This document shows positions 16,585 to 23,936 of a stretch of 36,775 nt of DNA, one piece after another; the stretch's first letter is position 1, and the number at the start of each line of letters is the position of its first letter. The DNA comes from a virus. The stretch lies in the IMG/VR virus record IMGVR_UViG_3300018083_000073, positions 1 to 36,775 of that record; one strand, 5' to 3'. Below the pieces are notes generated by a model, which made no database searches, had not been told where the DNA came from, and saw only the letters and a list, made by a program, of their open reading frames with translations. A program made the translations under genes and the position numbers.

Positions 16585-18933
16585 ATGAACGACTTCTTCA
16601 AGAGTGCCATCGGCGGGTTGATCCCCGCGCTCATCAATGGCGGCGTGGCGCGCTACCAGAATCGGGGCTTGCTCGGCAAGAACGCCGTCATCCCCGAGGA
16701 CATGGCGCGCTCGGCTGCGACGATGGGCGTGGACCCGCAGCAGATGTTCGCGCAGGCACAGAAGGACGCGCGTGCCGGGGGCTTCATGGGTGCGTTCACC
16801 GGGCAGAATGCGAGCCAGGGGATGCGTGGCGGTTTCGACCAGGGCATGAACCGCATGGCCGCAAACGAAAAGTCGCGCCTCGGCCTGTCGAACGCCTACC
16901 TGGGCAACGCCGATGCCGTCAACGACATGGGCAACCGCTACGCGATGGGGGATCGGCAGGCACCGCCCCCGTTGTTCCGCCCGCCGGGTTTGGGCGGTGG
17001 CGGGGGTGGCGGCGGCTCCCCCATGTTCCAGCCGCAGGGCGACGGCGGCGGCGGGTCGATCCCGCAGCAGATGGCGATGCCGGGGGGTCCTGGGGGTGCG
17101 CCACCCTACGGTGGCGGCGGGCTGTCTGGTGTGCAGCAGCAGTTGGTCCAGTCGATGCAGGGACCGCAGGGCATGACCGGCGGGGCCGGTCCACCCGGTC
17201 CACCCGGACAGATGGACGAAATGTCGCGCCGTCGCCGCATGATGGCGGGCGGTGGCGGATTCGCGGGCTTTGATTCGCCAACGGGCAATGGTGCGCCGTC
17301 CGTTGGCGGTGCATCCCCTGACGGCGCACCGGAACTGCCGATTGACCCGCTGGACCCGATGGAAAAGGTCTTTGCGGAGGACCCCTACGCTCGGCGTGCG
17401 GTCGCGACCAACCCGGCGCTCTTTCAGAAGATGGTCGAGAACCGGATGGAGGAACGCTACGGCGCGAGCAAGCGCAGCATGACAATGTGGGAAGCCATTC
17501 ACAAGGCGCAGAGTCGCGATCCCGATGTTGCTGCCGAGGGCAAGGCGGAACTGGACGAGTTCGTGAAATACACGGGCTTGGGCGAGCGCGCCAAGGACAA
17601 GACGCCCGAGCAGATTCAGAACGAAGCCCTTTCCACGGCGGAAGTGCCCAACTACGTCAAGTGGGTGGACGAATCACTTACCAAGGCCGAGGCGACGGGC
17701 AAGCTCGCGTATTCGATGAACGAAGCCGCTGCCGCGATGGGCGACAACCAGATGGCCCCGTTCATGCAGACGTTCGGCAAGGCGCTTGCCAACGTGGGCT
17801 TGCTGTCGAAGGACGGGCGTGAATCACTCGCGTCCGGGCTTCAGGGTAACGCGCTGGCGATGTCGCTCCTGGGCGACATCCGCAAGAACGGTCCCGCTGA
17901 CGCGACGTACTCCGAGCGCGATGCCCTCGACAACCAGCAGCAGTTGGCGAAGTTGGAGGACACTCCTGAGACTCGCCGGTTGATCGTCGCGCAGCTTCAG
18001 CGTGCGGCGGTTCGCGCGGGTACCTTCGCCACCCTTATCAGTCGCGGGCCGCAGACGCCCAACGAAGGGCCGATTGTGCGCGACATGCTGCGTGAACTGA
18101 AGTACGTTCACAACGCCGACGATTTGCAGGAAATCAACGCGACGGCGGAAAGCGGCGATTGGGATGGTGCGATGCGGATGCTGCACGAACGCGCCGCACC
18201 GGATCGCCAGTTGTTCACCGGACTGAAGCCCACGCCTTATCGTTCGCTGGCCGAGCTTGCCACCGCGCGCAAGCGTGGGGCGACCAGTGCCGCGCCTGCG
18301 GCTGCGCCCGCCCGCGCGCCTGCGGTTGCTCCACCGGACGCCACGCAGCAAGGCGAGCCGCCGCCGCTGCCGCGCGGCGTGTCGCGCAGTCCCGTCAACC
18401 GCTTCCCGGTGCCCGCCAACGCAGCGGAGTTGGAAGCCCAGGCACGGACTGGCGGTGCAGCGGGTGAAGCCGCTGCGCGTCAAGCGACGGCGCAGGCAGC
18501 GGCGCAAGAGGAAGAAGATGCACAGATGCGTGCGGGCGGCAGCATCTTCCCGGCGCAGGGCGTGAAGGCAGCGCCCGATCAAGGTGCGCCGCCGCCCATC
18601 GACCCGGCGGTGGAAGATTTCACCGTGAAGCCGATGACGGGTGCGGAGCGCGCCATCCAACAGGCGACCAAGGAAGTGCAATCGGGCTACCAAGGTATCC
18701 GCGAGGCGATGCAGCGGCGGCGGGATGCCGCTGAGAAAGAGCGGAAGGAAAAGGAAGCTGCGGCCAAAAAGGAAGGCGCTTCGCTGACACCGCAGGGCAA
18801 TGCCTATGACCTGTTTTCCCGTCGCCTGCCTGGACAGCCGACCCCCGAGGATGAGCGTATCGCGCGGCTCATGGGTTTCGACCGCAGCTACATGAATCCG
18901 ATGTTCGCGATGCCGCAGCGTCGGCGCGTATAA
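16585..18933 (+). CDS. Internal virion protein 2 (putative ejection protein)
   Basis: 782 aa. A strong ribosome-binding site (GGAGG with short spacing) precedes ATG 16585. Residues about 125-235 are a low-complexity Gly/Pro/Met/Gln region; the middle third is helical; residues about 570-600 are Ala/Pro-rich; the last 150 are Gln/Glu/Lys-rich helix. No lytic transglycosylase motif is visible. The codon composition resembles its neighbours. The stop codon TAA lies inside an octamer (18928-18935). Confidence 0.68.
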   Translation: MNDFFKSAIGGLIPALINGGVARYQNRGLLGKNAVIPEDMARSAATMGVDPQQMFAQAQKDARAGGFMGAFTGQNASQGMRGGFDQGMNRMAANEKSRLGLSNAYLGNADAVNDMGNRYAMGDRQAPPPLFRPPGLGGGGGGGGSPMFQPQGDGGGGSIPQQMAMPGGPGGAPPYGGGGLSGVQQQLVQSMQGPQGMTGGAGPPGPPGQMDEMSRRRRMMAGGGGFAGFDSPTGNGAPSVGGASPDGAPELPIDPLDPMEKVFAEDPYARRAVATNPALFQKMVENRMEERYGASKRSMTMWEAIHKAQSRDPDVAAEGKAELDEFVKYTGLGERAKDKTPEQIQNEALSTAEVPNYVKWVDESLTKAEATGKLAYSMNEAAAAMGDNQMAPFMQTFGKALANVGLLSKDGRESLASGLQGNALAMSLLGDIRKNGPADATYSERDALDNQQQLAKLEDTPETRRLIVAQLQRAAVRAGTFATLISRGPQTPNEGPIVRDMLRELKYVHNADDLQEINATAESGDWDGAMRMLHERAAPDRQLFTGLKPTPYRSLAELATARKRGATSAAPAAAPARAPAVAPPDATQQGEPPPLPRGVSRSPVNRFPVPANAAELEAQARTGGAAGEAAARQATAQAAAQEEEDAQMRAGGSIFPAQGVKAAPDQGAPPPIDPAVEDFTVKPMTGAERAIQQATKEVQSGYQGIREAMQRRRDAAEKERKEKEAAAKKEGASLTPQGNAYDLFSRRLPGQPTPEDERIARLMGFDRSYMNPMFAMPQRRRV

Positions 18934-18935
18934 AC
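18928..18935 (+). promoter_or_regulatory. GTATAAAC octamer overlapping a stop codon
   Basis: The TAA stop of the 782-aa virion gene is embedded in the octamer. The next start is 18 bases downstream, after GCGGAGCTATCTCCACC. Confidence 0.75.
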
Positions 18936-18952
18936 GCGGAGCTATCTCCACC

Positions 18953-21739
18953 ATGCCCACCAAGCCGTTTGAAACTCCCGTCGATTTGCTGCGCGCATTG
19001 CGCGACCGCATGGATGCACCCGGCGAGTTGCCGTCCGATGACGAAATCGACTGGATTTTGCAGGGGCACAAGCCCAACGTAGCCTTGGAGGAAGTGGAAC
19101 GGCTGCGTAAGCACTCCGTTGTCGGTTCGATGGTGGAAGGCGTGGCCGACATCGGCGGCTTCCAGGGCGGCGACGAGGCGCGCGGCTGGCTGGCCGACAA
19201 GCTCGACAGATACGGCGGGCGCATCGGCACTGCGCCCAATCCGACCGGGCGGCGTGGCGCACCCATCGAACAAATCGACCTCAACAAGCCGCAGCCGGGA
19301 CGCGAGGCGCAAGCGGACCTCACGGACGCCTACCGCCAGCAGACCGAGGATGCGCGCACGGCGCACCCCGCCGCGTTCTACGGCGCGGGCCTGTTGGCCG
19401 GTGGAGCATCCGGGGCGGGCACGCTGCGCGCTGGCGCAGCCCTGCCCGTGGTCGGTAAGGGGTTGGTCGCGCTGCGGCAAGCCAGCCGCGCCGTGACGCC
19501 CCTGTTGCGCGTGGGGGGTACGGCGGGCGAGGGGTCCATCCTGGGCGCGTTGGGCGGCTTCGGCTCGGGCGAGGGTGGGGTGACGGATCGCCTTCAGCCC
19601 ACGCTTGCGGGCGCTGCGTTGGGCGCGACGGTTCCCGCCGCTGTGACCGGCCTGGGCATCGGCGCGAAAGCGATCATCCCTGGCGCAGCGTGGGGCACCG
19701 AAAAACTCGGGTCCATCGGCAACTGGTTGGGCAGCAAGGAAGTGGGCGGGCAGGGGCTTGGTGCGCGCACCATCGGTCCCATCGAAGAACGCGCCATGCA
19801 AGCCTTGAATCAGCAGTTGGGCGAAACGGCTGGCCCGGTGGTGCCGAAGGCACCGGGCATCCTGGCAGCGATGAAGCGCGGCGTGCAGGGCTTGGTGCCG
19901 GGGATGAAGACGCGCCTCGGCGGACTCACGGGCGATGAAGGCACGCTCGGCACGCTGCCCGGTTCTGCGGGCAAGGGCGCAACTGTGGGTGACATTCTCC
20001 CCGATGAAATGCTCGGGTCCGATCAGATGGCGATTACCCCGCGCGACATCATCGCCAATGTCGCGCCGCAAAAGCGGGCGGGCTTGGATGCGCTGCGCCA
20101 GTTGGCCGAGCGCGGCGCGGGCCGCGCGAAGCGGTTGGTAGGGGATACCGCCAAAGCCCTTGGCGTGTCGCCCCATCAACCGCTGGTCGATACGCAAGCC
20201 GCCGCCCAGGCGTTGCGCGCCGAGGGCAGCGCGGCAGCGAACCCGCTCTACACCGCAGAGTTGAAGGGAGCCACGCCGCTGCCGCAGCACAAAATCGTGA
20301 GCGCGGCGGTGGACAACCCGCGTATCGCGAGTGAAGTGGACAGCATCGTGGGGCAGTCGGTCGATCCCGTCGAGCGGTTCACTTCCGGCAACTTGCAGGA
20401 TGTCGCGGACTCGCTGGCGCAGAAGGCGACCGCAGCGAAAACTGAACTCAGTGATTTGGTCAACACCTTCCGTGGGCGGAACGCGCAGTTCAACGCTACG
20501 TTGGGCGGCAGCACGCTCGCCAAGAGTACGGTGCGGGAGTTGAAGCAACACGCGCGCACCGTGAAGAACGAGTTGACCGCGCTACAGAAGGCGCAGCAGC
20601 AGGCGCAGGACGCCGCCGACTTCCTGGGCGTGGCCGATCCGCTCACGCAGAAGACCGCGCAAATCCGGCATTGGATCAACAGCACGCGCGCAGGCAAGGC
20701 GCTGTGGGGCGAAGTGGGCGGCGAGTCGGGTGTCGCGGGAGAACTGACCCCGAAGGCGCTGGAACGGATGGCGCAGCAAATCAACTCGCAAGGCTTCCTG
20801 ACGAAGCACGGGTTCGATCCCGGCGATGCCGACTTGCTCAAGCTGCGGACGATGATGCAGGACGCCGTGGACACATCGACCAGCGGCGGGATGAAGGTGC
20901 CGCGCGAACTCGCGCGCGAGGGCTACACCCGGTCGGATGCGTTTGAGCTTGGCGCGACCCGCCCGCAAGTCGGCGGGCCGGTCCTGGGCGAAGAACTGTC
21001 CCGGCTGGCGCAGACCGGCAACAAGGCGACCGGGTTGCCGCTGGCCCCCGGCGTAGACATGGAAATGCAGCGCGGTGTCGCCGCACGGTTGCTCCCTGCA
21101 ATCGCAGCGGACACCAGCGAGACTGGTGCGCGGGCGCTGACTACCGCCCGGAGCGGCGCGCGGGGTATGGAACTGCATGGACTGTTCCCCACCATGCAGG
21201 GACGCGGGCAGAAATTGGTGCAGCAGATCGGGGCCGAGCATACCCTGGCCCGGAACGAGCGGGACTTGTCCGCGTTGATCCGCCAGCCGCCCAAGTCGCC
21301 GCCGTTCCTGGCGCGGCTCACTTCCGCCGTCGCGGCGCAGAATCCGACCGGCGGCATTCAGCACGGCATCGGCTGGCTGGCGCAGCGGTACATGCGGATG
21401 CCGCAGAAGGTCAGTGACGCCTATCTCAAGACGCTGATGCGTCCGAGCGCGGATCGCGCGACGTTGCTGCGCGAACTCGCGAAGGTCCGCAACATGGGGC
21501 GCATCGGTGACGCTACCCGCGCCCGTATGGCCGAACAGTATTTCGCGGAATACAACAAGAAGAACCCGAGCGAGGGGATTCAGGACTTCTACGATCAAGT
21601 GGGTATAAACGCCCCCCGTCTGTACGATCCGGTGAAGGCGCATTACCAGAAGGCCGAGCGGGACAAGCAACGCCGGAATGAGCTTGAGGCGAAGTTTGGC
21701 GCTGGTGGTCGCGGCCTGCGGGTGTCTCCGAAACCGTAG
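18953..21739 (+). CDS. Internal virion protein 3, largest (putative ejection protein)
   Basis: 928 aa, the largest product in the window and last of the rightward virion operon. Ala/Gly/Arg-rich and mostly helical, with a Gly/Ala-rich hydrophobic section around residues 145-260 (AGLLAGGASGAGTLRAGAA, LAGAALGATVPAAVTGLGIG) that could insert into or cross a membrane. Residues about 480-560 are coiled-coil-like. The C-terminus is basic (RDKQRRNELEAKFG). No enzymatic motif was seen. Size and position match the large T7 gp16-like or P22 gp16-like ejection proteins, without sequence proof. Its 3' end overlaps a leftward reading frame by 227 bases. Confidence 0.7.
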   Translation: MPTKPFETPVDLLRALRDRMDAPGELPSDDEIDWILQGHKPNVALEEVERLRKHSVVGSMVEGVADIGGFQGGDEARGWLADKLDRYGGRIGTAPNPTGRRGAPIEQIDLNKPQPGREAQADLTDAYRQQTEDARTAHPAAFYGAGLLAGGASGAGTLRAGAALPVVGKGLVALRQASRAVTPLLRVGGTAGEGSILGALGGFGSGEGGVTDRLQPTLAGAALGATVPAAVTGLGIGAKAIIPGAAWGTEKLGSIGNWLGSKEVGGQGLGARTIGPIEERAMQALNQQLGETAGPVVPKAPGILAAMKRGVQGLVPGMKTRLGGLTGDEGTLGTLPGSAGKGATVGDILPDEMLGSDQMAITPRDIIANVAPQKRAGLDALRQLAERGAGRAKRLVGDTAKALGVSPHQPLVDTQAAAQALRAEGSAAANPLYTAELKGATPLPQHKIVSAAVDNPRIASEVDSIVGQSVDPVERFTSGNLQDVADSLAQKATAAKTELSDLVNTFRGRNAQFNATLGGSTLAKSTVRELKQHARTVKNELTALQKAQQQAQDAADFLGVADPLTQKTAQIRHWINSTRAGKALWGEVGGESGVAGELTPKALERMAQQINSQGFLTKHGFDPGDADLLKLRTMMQDAVDTSTSGGMKVPRELAREGYTRSDAFELGATRPQVGGPVLGEELSRLAQTGNKATGLPLAPGVDMEMQRGVAARLLPAIAADTSETGARALTTARSGARGMELHGLFPTMQGRGQKLVQQIGAEHTLARNERDLSALIRQPPKSPPFLARLTSAVAAQNPTGGIQHGIGWLAQRYMRMPQKVSDAYLKTLMRPSADRATLLRELAKVRNMGRIGDATRARMAEQYFAEYNKKNPSEGIQDFYDQVGINAPRLYDPVKAHYQKAERDKQRRNELEAKFGAGGRGLRVSPKP

Positions 21740-21950
21740 CCTCGACGTTCCGCTTGAACCGCCGGATGTCGGTCAGGAAGTTCGCGCGGTGCCGGTCGGT
21801 ATCGGCACGGCCCAGGATCAACAACGTCTGCACGCCTCGGTAGCTCACCCACGCCTTCCAGTGTCGGCCACCCCGCTTGAGCCTTAGCAGTTCGATGCCC
21901 TCATGGTCGAGCGCCGTTAGGCGCTCGCGGATGCCCTTGCGCCCGGTCAT
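21513..21950 (-). CDS. Small unknown protein at the end of the lysis operon
   Basis: 145 aa from ATG 21950, which overlaps the holin stop (ATGA). The first 90 residues look protein-like: a basic helix (GRKGIRERLTALDHEGIELLR), then WKAWVSYRGVQTLLILG, then another helix. The remainder is Pro/Arg/Ser-rich and runs 227 bases into the opposite-strand virion gene, so the true C-terminal part may be unstructured. Its place after endolysin and holin is where a spanin could lie, but it has no signal peptide, lipobox or membrane segment, so I do not call it one. Confidence 0.5.
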   Translation of the reverse strand: MTGRKGIRERLTALDHEGIELLRLKRGGRHWKAWVSYRGVQTLLILGRADTDRHRANFLTDIRRFKRNVEATVSETPAGRDHQRQTSPQAHSGVACPARPSGNAPSPDRTDGGRLYPLDRRSPESPRSGSSCCIPRNTVRPYGRG

Positions 21951-22174
21951 GCTCGCGTACTCCACACCATGAACCAGAACATGCAGAGCATCCCGATGGG
22001 GATACCCACAGTCAGTCCAAGGCTGAAGCCTGCACTCTGAATGAGCGCGCGGCGGGTCCAGGCCATCGCCGCGATCCCGTCACGGCACCCGTCGTTGTAC
22101 GCCTTGCTGCGGACCCTGCCGACCAGTTCCATCCAGTCCGTGAAGCTCATCTTGTTGGGCATGATGGCGTCCAT
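21947..22174 (-). CDS. Holin (putative)
   Basis: 75 aa. The start overlaps the endolysin stop (TAATG), so expression is coupled. Residues 1-40 are polar and partly basic; residues about 45-71 form a hydrophobic span (SAGFSLGLTVGIPIGMLCMFWFMVW), possibly broken by Gly and Pro into two short segments. Small size, membrane segment and adjacency to a cell-wall hydrolase support holin, the protein that opens or depolarises the inner membrane at lysis time. Another small membrane protein is encoded upstream at 23111, which is an alternative or partner. Confidence 0.7.
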   Translation of the reverse strand: MDAIMPNKMSFTDWMELVGRVRSKAYNDGCRDGIAAMAWTRRALIQSAGFSLGLTVGIPIGMLCMFWFMVWSTRA

Positions 22175-22611
22175 TAAGGTTGTTCCTCGTAAAAGGTGTG
22201 TTGACCCACAGTGCAGAGGGGTACTAGACTCGCCCCGCGTTTATACTTGGAGGATCGAAAATGCGTGGCCTTACGGCAACTCTCGGGAACCTGGGAACCG
22301 CCGTCGTAGAGAACATTCGCGGCGGCAGCGCGGGCACTGGCCCAGGCGCTTCCTTGCGGCTCGTTCCTGCCAAGCCGCGCATTCAACCCGGTGAACTGGC
22401 CCGGTGCGAACGCCTCGGTGCAGGCATCGGTCGGGTGGCCTTTGTCCCACGCTCGGGCTACCCGGTTCTGAAGGACTTGGGCGACGGCGACCTGACCGGC
22501 GAAGGGTTCGCCCCGTGCTTCGTGGAACACGACTAGGCTCATGCAGTCCCAGGCGAAGTCCCTTTCGCCTGGGGCTGCGATGAGCAGCGCGGTGAGTGCG
22601 AGCGCGAGCAT
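22174..22611 (-). CDS. Endolysin, SleB-type cell-wall hydrolase with export signal
   Basis: 145 aa. Matches the Hydrolase_2 (SleB) family: VFHEARGEPFAGQVAVAQVLQNR at residues 28-50 has the catalytic Glu31 in the E-A-R-G-E signature; later blocks APGQF, ATHFRS and the C-terminal VGQHTFY complete it. These enzymes cut the peptidoglycan sugar backbone. Residues 1-14 (MLALALTALLIAAP) are a short hydrophobic leader, so the enzyme may travel through Sec rather than wait for a large holin lesion. Four cysteines (23, 64, 112, 133) could form disulfides after export. It begins three bases after the upstream stop and has only a weak ribosome-binding site. An octamer (22239) encodes Lys-Tyr-Lys. Confidence 0.9.
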   Translation of the reverse strand: MLALALTALLIAAPGERDFAWDCMSLVVFHEARGEPFAGQVAVAQVLQNRVARAWDKGHPTDACTEAFAPGQFTGLNARLGRNEPQGSAWASARAAAANVLYDGGSQVPESCRKATHFRSSKYKRGASLVPLCTVGQHTFYEEQP

Positions 22612-22614
22612 GGC

Positions 22615-23124
22615 CTAGATCAGATCGGCGTTGGGATCAGCCTCGACAGGCGGCGGTGTGGGTGCGCCAAGCACTTCGTTCGCCGTCTGCACCGTCCGCA
22701 CCATCGTTTCGCCGTCCCACGGCACGCCCACCACGACGGAATGACCCGACTCGAAAGTGATGCAGGCCACCACGCGGGCAACGCAAACGTCCTGTTGCCC
22801 GCAGTCCGAACACGCCATCAACATCTGCAACGTGAGCGCGAGGTCGAGCAGCGCCACGCAACCCTCGACGGACGCGACGGGGAAAGGCTTGTCGCGCGGC
22901 GGGAGATTGGGCGGCAGGCCCGCGTCCACAATCTCCGACAGCGCCGCGTGGATGGGAGACTTCTTCAGGATGTACGCCAGCAGTTCCTTTACGGTGGGCT
23001 GGCGCACATGGGTGAAATCGTCCAGGGCTTCGGTCACGCGGGCGTGGCGCTCGGTGAGTTCCGAGAACCGCATCATCATGTCGAGCCGTGCGGCTCCCAG
23101 GTAGTCGAGTTCAGGGGTTTCCAT
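22615..23124 (-). CDS. Unknown protein P1, paralogue of the 23290 gene product
   Basis: 169 aa from ATG 23124, selected because GGGGAG stands before it and it overlaps the membrane-protein gene by 14 bases. It aligns along its length with the product starting at 23787: a helical first part with EL-T and then QPT/EPT-(x)6-ILKKSPI / VLSESPF, IVDAG / AVNAAG, LDLALTLQMLMACSD / LELAFVGQVMLTCSE, and SGHSVVVGV / SGASIGLGV. The shared hydrophobic middle is probably buried rather than spanning. It has four cysteines in the middle not present in the partner. It ends in Asp-Leu-Ile. No function can be assigned. Confidence 0.75.
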   Translation of the reverse strand: METPELDYLGAARLDMMMRFSELTERHARVTEALDDFTHVRQPTVKELLAYILKKSPIHAALSEIVDAGLPPNLPPRDKPFPVASVEGCVALLDLALTLQMLMACSDCGQQDVCVARVVACITFESGHSVVVGVPWDGETMVRTVQTANEVLGAPTPPPVEADPNADLI

Positions 23125-23293
23125 GCTTCGACTCCCCGAGCGCCATGACAACGTGTATAAACAACCACACGGGCCACAGCGCCGCCGCGAGGAACGGATG
23201 CTTGATGGTCGGGTCGGCGGTGTAGGACGGCAGCAGCAGGCCCATCACCAGCGCGTGCAAGAGCGCGTAGTAGAACAGGAAGGCGGTCATCAT
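23111..23293 (-). CDS. Small two-span membrane protein
   Basis: 60 aa. The start ATG at 23293 overlaps the stop of the upstream gene (ATGA). Two hydrophobic segments, FLFYYALLHALVMGLLL (residues 5-21) and FLAAALWPVWLFIHVVMAL (34-52), are joined by a polar loop with Asp and Lys, giving a two-span hairpin. That size and shape fit a class II holin or an accessory (anti)holin; endolysin lies two genes downstream. The gene is wedged between two paralogous unknown genes. The octamer at 23155 falls in the second span and forces an ATA isoleucine codon. Confidence 0.7.
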   Translation of the reverse strand: MMTAFLFYYALLHALVMGLLLPSYTADPTIKHPFLAAALWPVWLFIHVVMALGESKHGNP

Positions 23294-23922
23294 CCGCGCG
23301 ATGCTCCCTCGGGTGCCGTGCCGTCGCCGCCCATGAGGTCGATGCCCTGCTCGCCCATGAGCTTCACCAGCGCGTCGGGATCGGGCGACACGCCCAGGCC
23401 GATGCTCGCGCCGCTCTGAAGCGTGAGCGTGGCGGTGAGCGCGGAACAGACCATGCGGTAGTTCGCGAACTCGGAACAGGTCAGCATGACCTGACCCACG
23501 AACGCGAGTTCCAGCATCCCGATCACGCCCATTACCATCGTGTCGGGCATCGCCTCGGTGTAGGGCTGCGGGTTCCCGGCGGCGTTGACCGCATCGGCAA
23601 TCGCATCGCGGAAGGGCGATTCGGACAACACAATGTCCAGCACTTCGATCAGCGTTGGCTCGCGGCCCAACGACTGCAAGAAACGCTGTGCCCTCAGGTG
23701 GCGGTTGCGGAGGCCGGTAAGCTCCTGGGACAGCACCCAACGCAACTGTGCGCTGTCTCGGGGGTGGGCGGCGGCGGGATCGTTCATGGGTTCTCCTTGC
23801 AGTGCGCGACAGCGCGTGGGGTCAGGGCAGTGGATGTGTCGGATGGTCTTGTCGGGTGCGGGGCACCGGCACTGTGAGTGGACGGTCCCGTATTCGCAGA
23901 TGGCTTTGTAGTGCTGGCTCAC
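23290..23922 (-). CDS. Cys-rich domain fused to unknown protein P2, with internal start
   Basis: 210 aa from GTG 23922, chosen for the upstream AAGGGAG; a GTG at 23940 overlapping the polymerase stop (GTGA) is possible. Residues 1-45 are a Cys/His-rich mini-domain with Cys at 9, 18, 20, 32 and 38, resembling small probable zinc-binding proteins common in phages. No stop separates it from P2, the paralogue of the 22615 gene. Inside the frame, ATG 23787 has an excellent ribosome-binding site (AGGAGAACCC), so a 165-aa P2 alone is probably also made. Whether the long form is a real fusion, or two genes that happen to be in one open frame, cannot be settled here. Function unknown. Confidence 0.68.
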   Translation of the reverse strand: MSQHYKAICEYGTVHSQCRCPAPDKTIRHIHCPDPTRCRALQGEPMNDPAAAHPRDSAQLRWVLSQELTGLRNRHLRAQRFLQSLGREPTLIEVLDIVLSESPFRDAIADAVNAAGNPQPYTEAMPDTMVMGVIGMLELAFVGQVMLTCSEFANYRMVCSALTATLTLQSGASIGLGVSPDPDALVKLMGEQGIDLMGGDGTAPEGASRG

Positions 23923-23936
23923 GGTTGCTCCCTTGG

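Noticed and set aside
20809-20823. tRNA T-arm-like sequence (GGTTCGATCC)
   Set aside because: No acceptor, D-arm or anticodon arm around it; it encodes Gly-Phe-Asp-Pro in a virion gene.
21513-21739. Rz-type spanin in the frame after the holin
   Set aside because: No signal anchor, lipobox or coiled coil; much of the frame is antisense to the virion gene.
22261-22536. Plus-strand frame with GGAGG seven bases before an ATG and an octamer just upstream
   Set aside because: It lies antisense within the SleB endolysin gene, whose catalytic motifs are clear; the product has no features. The ribosome-binding match is probably chance.
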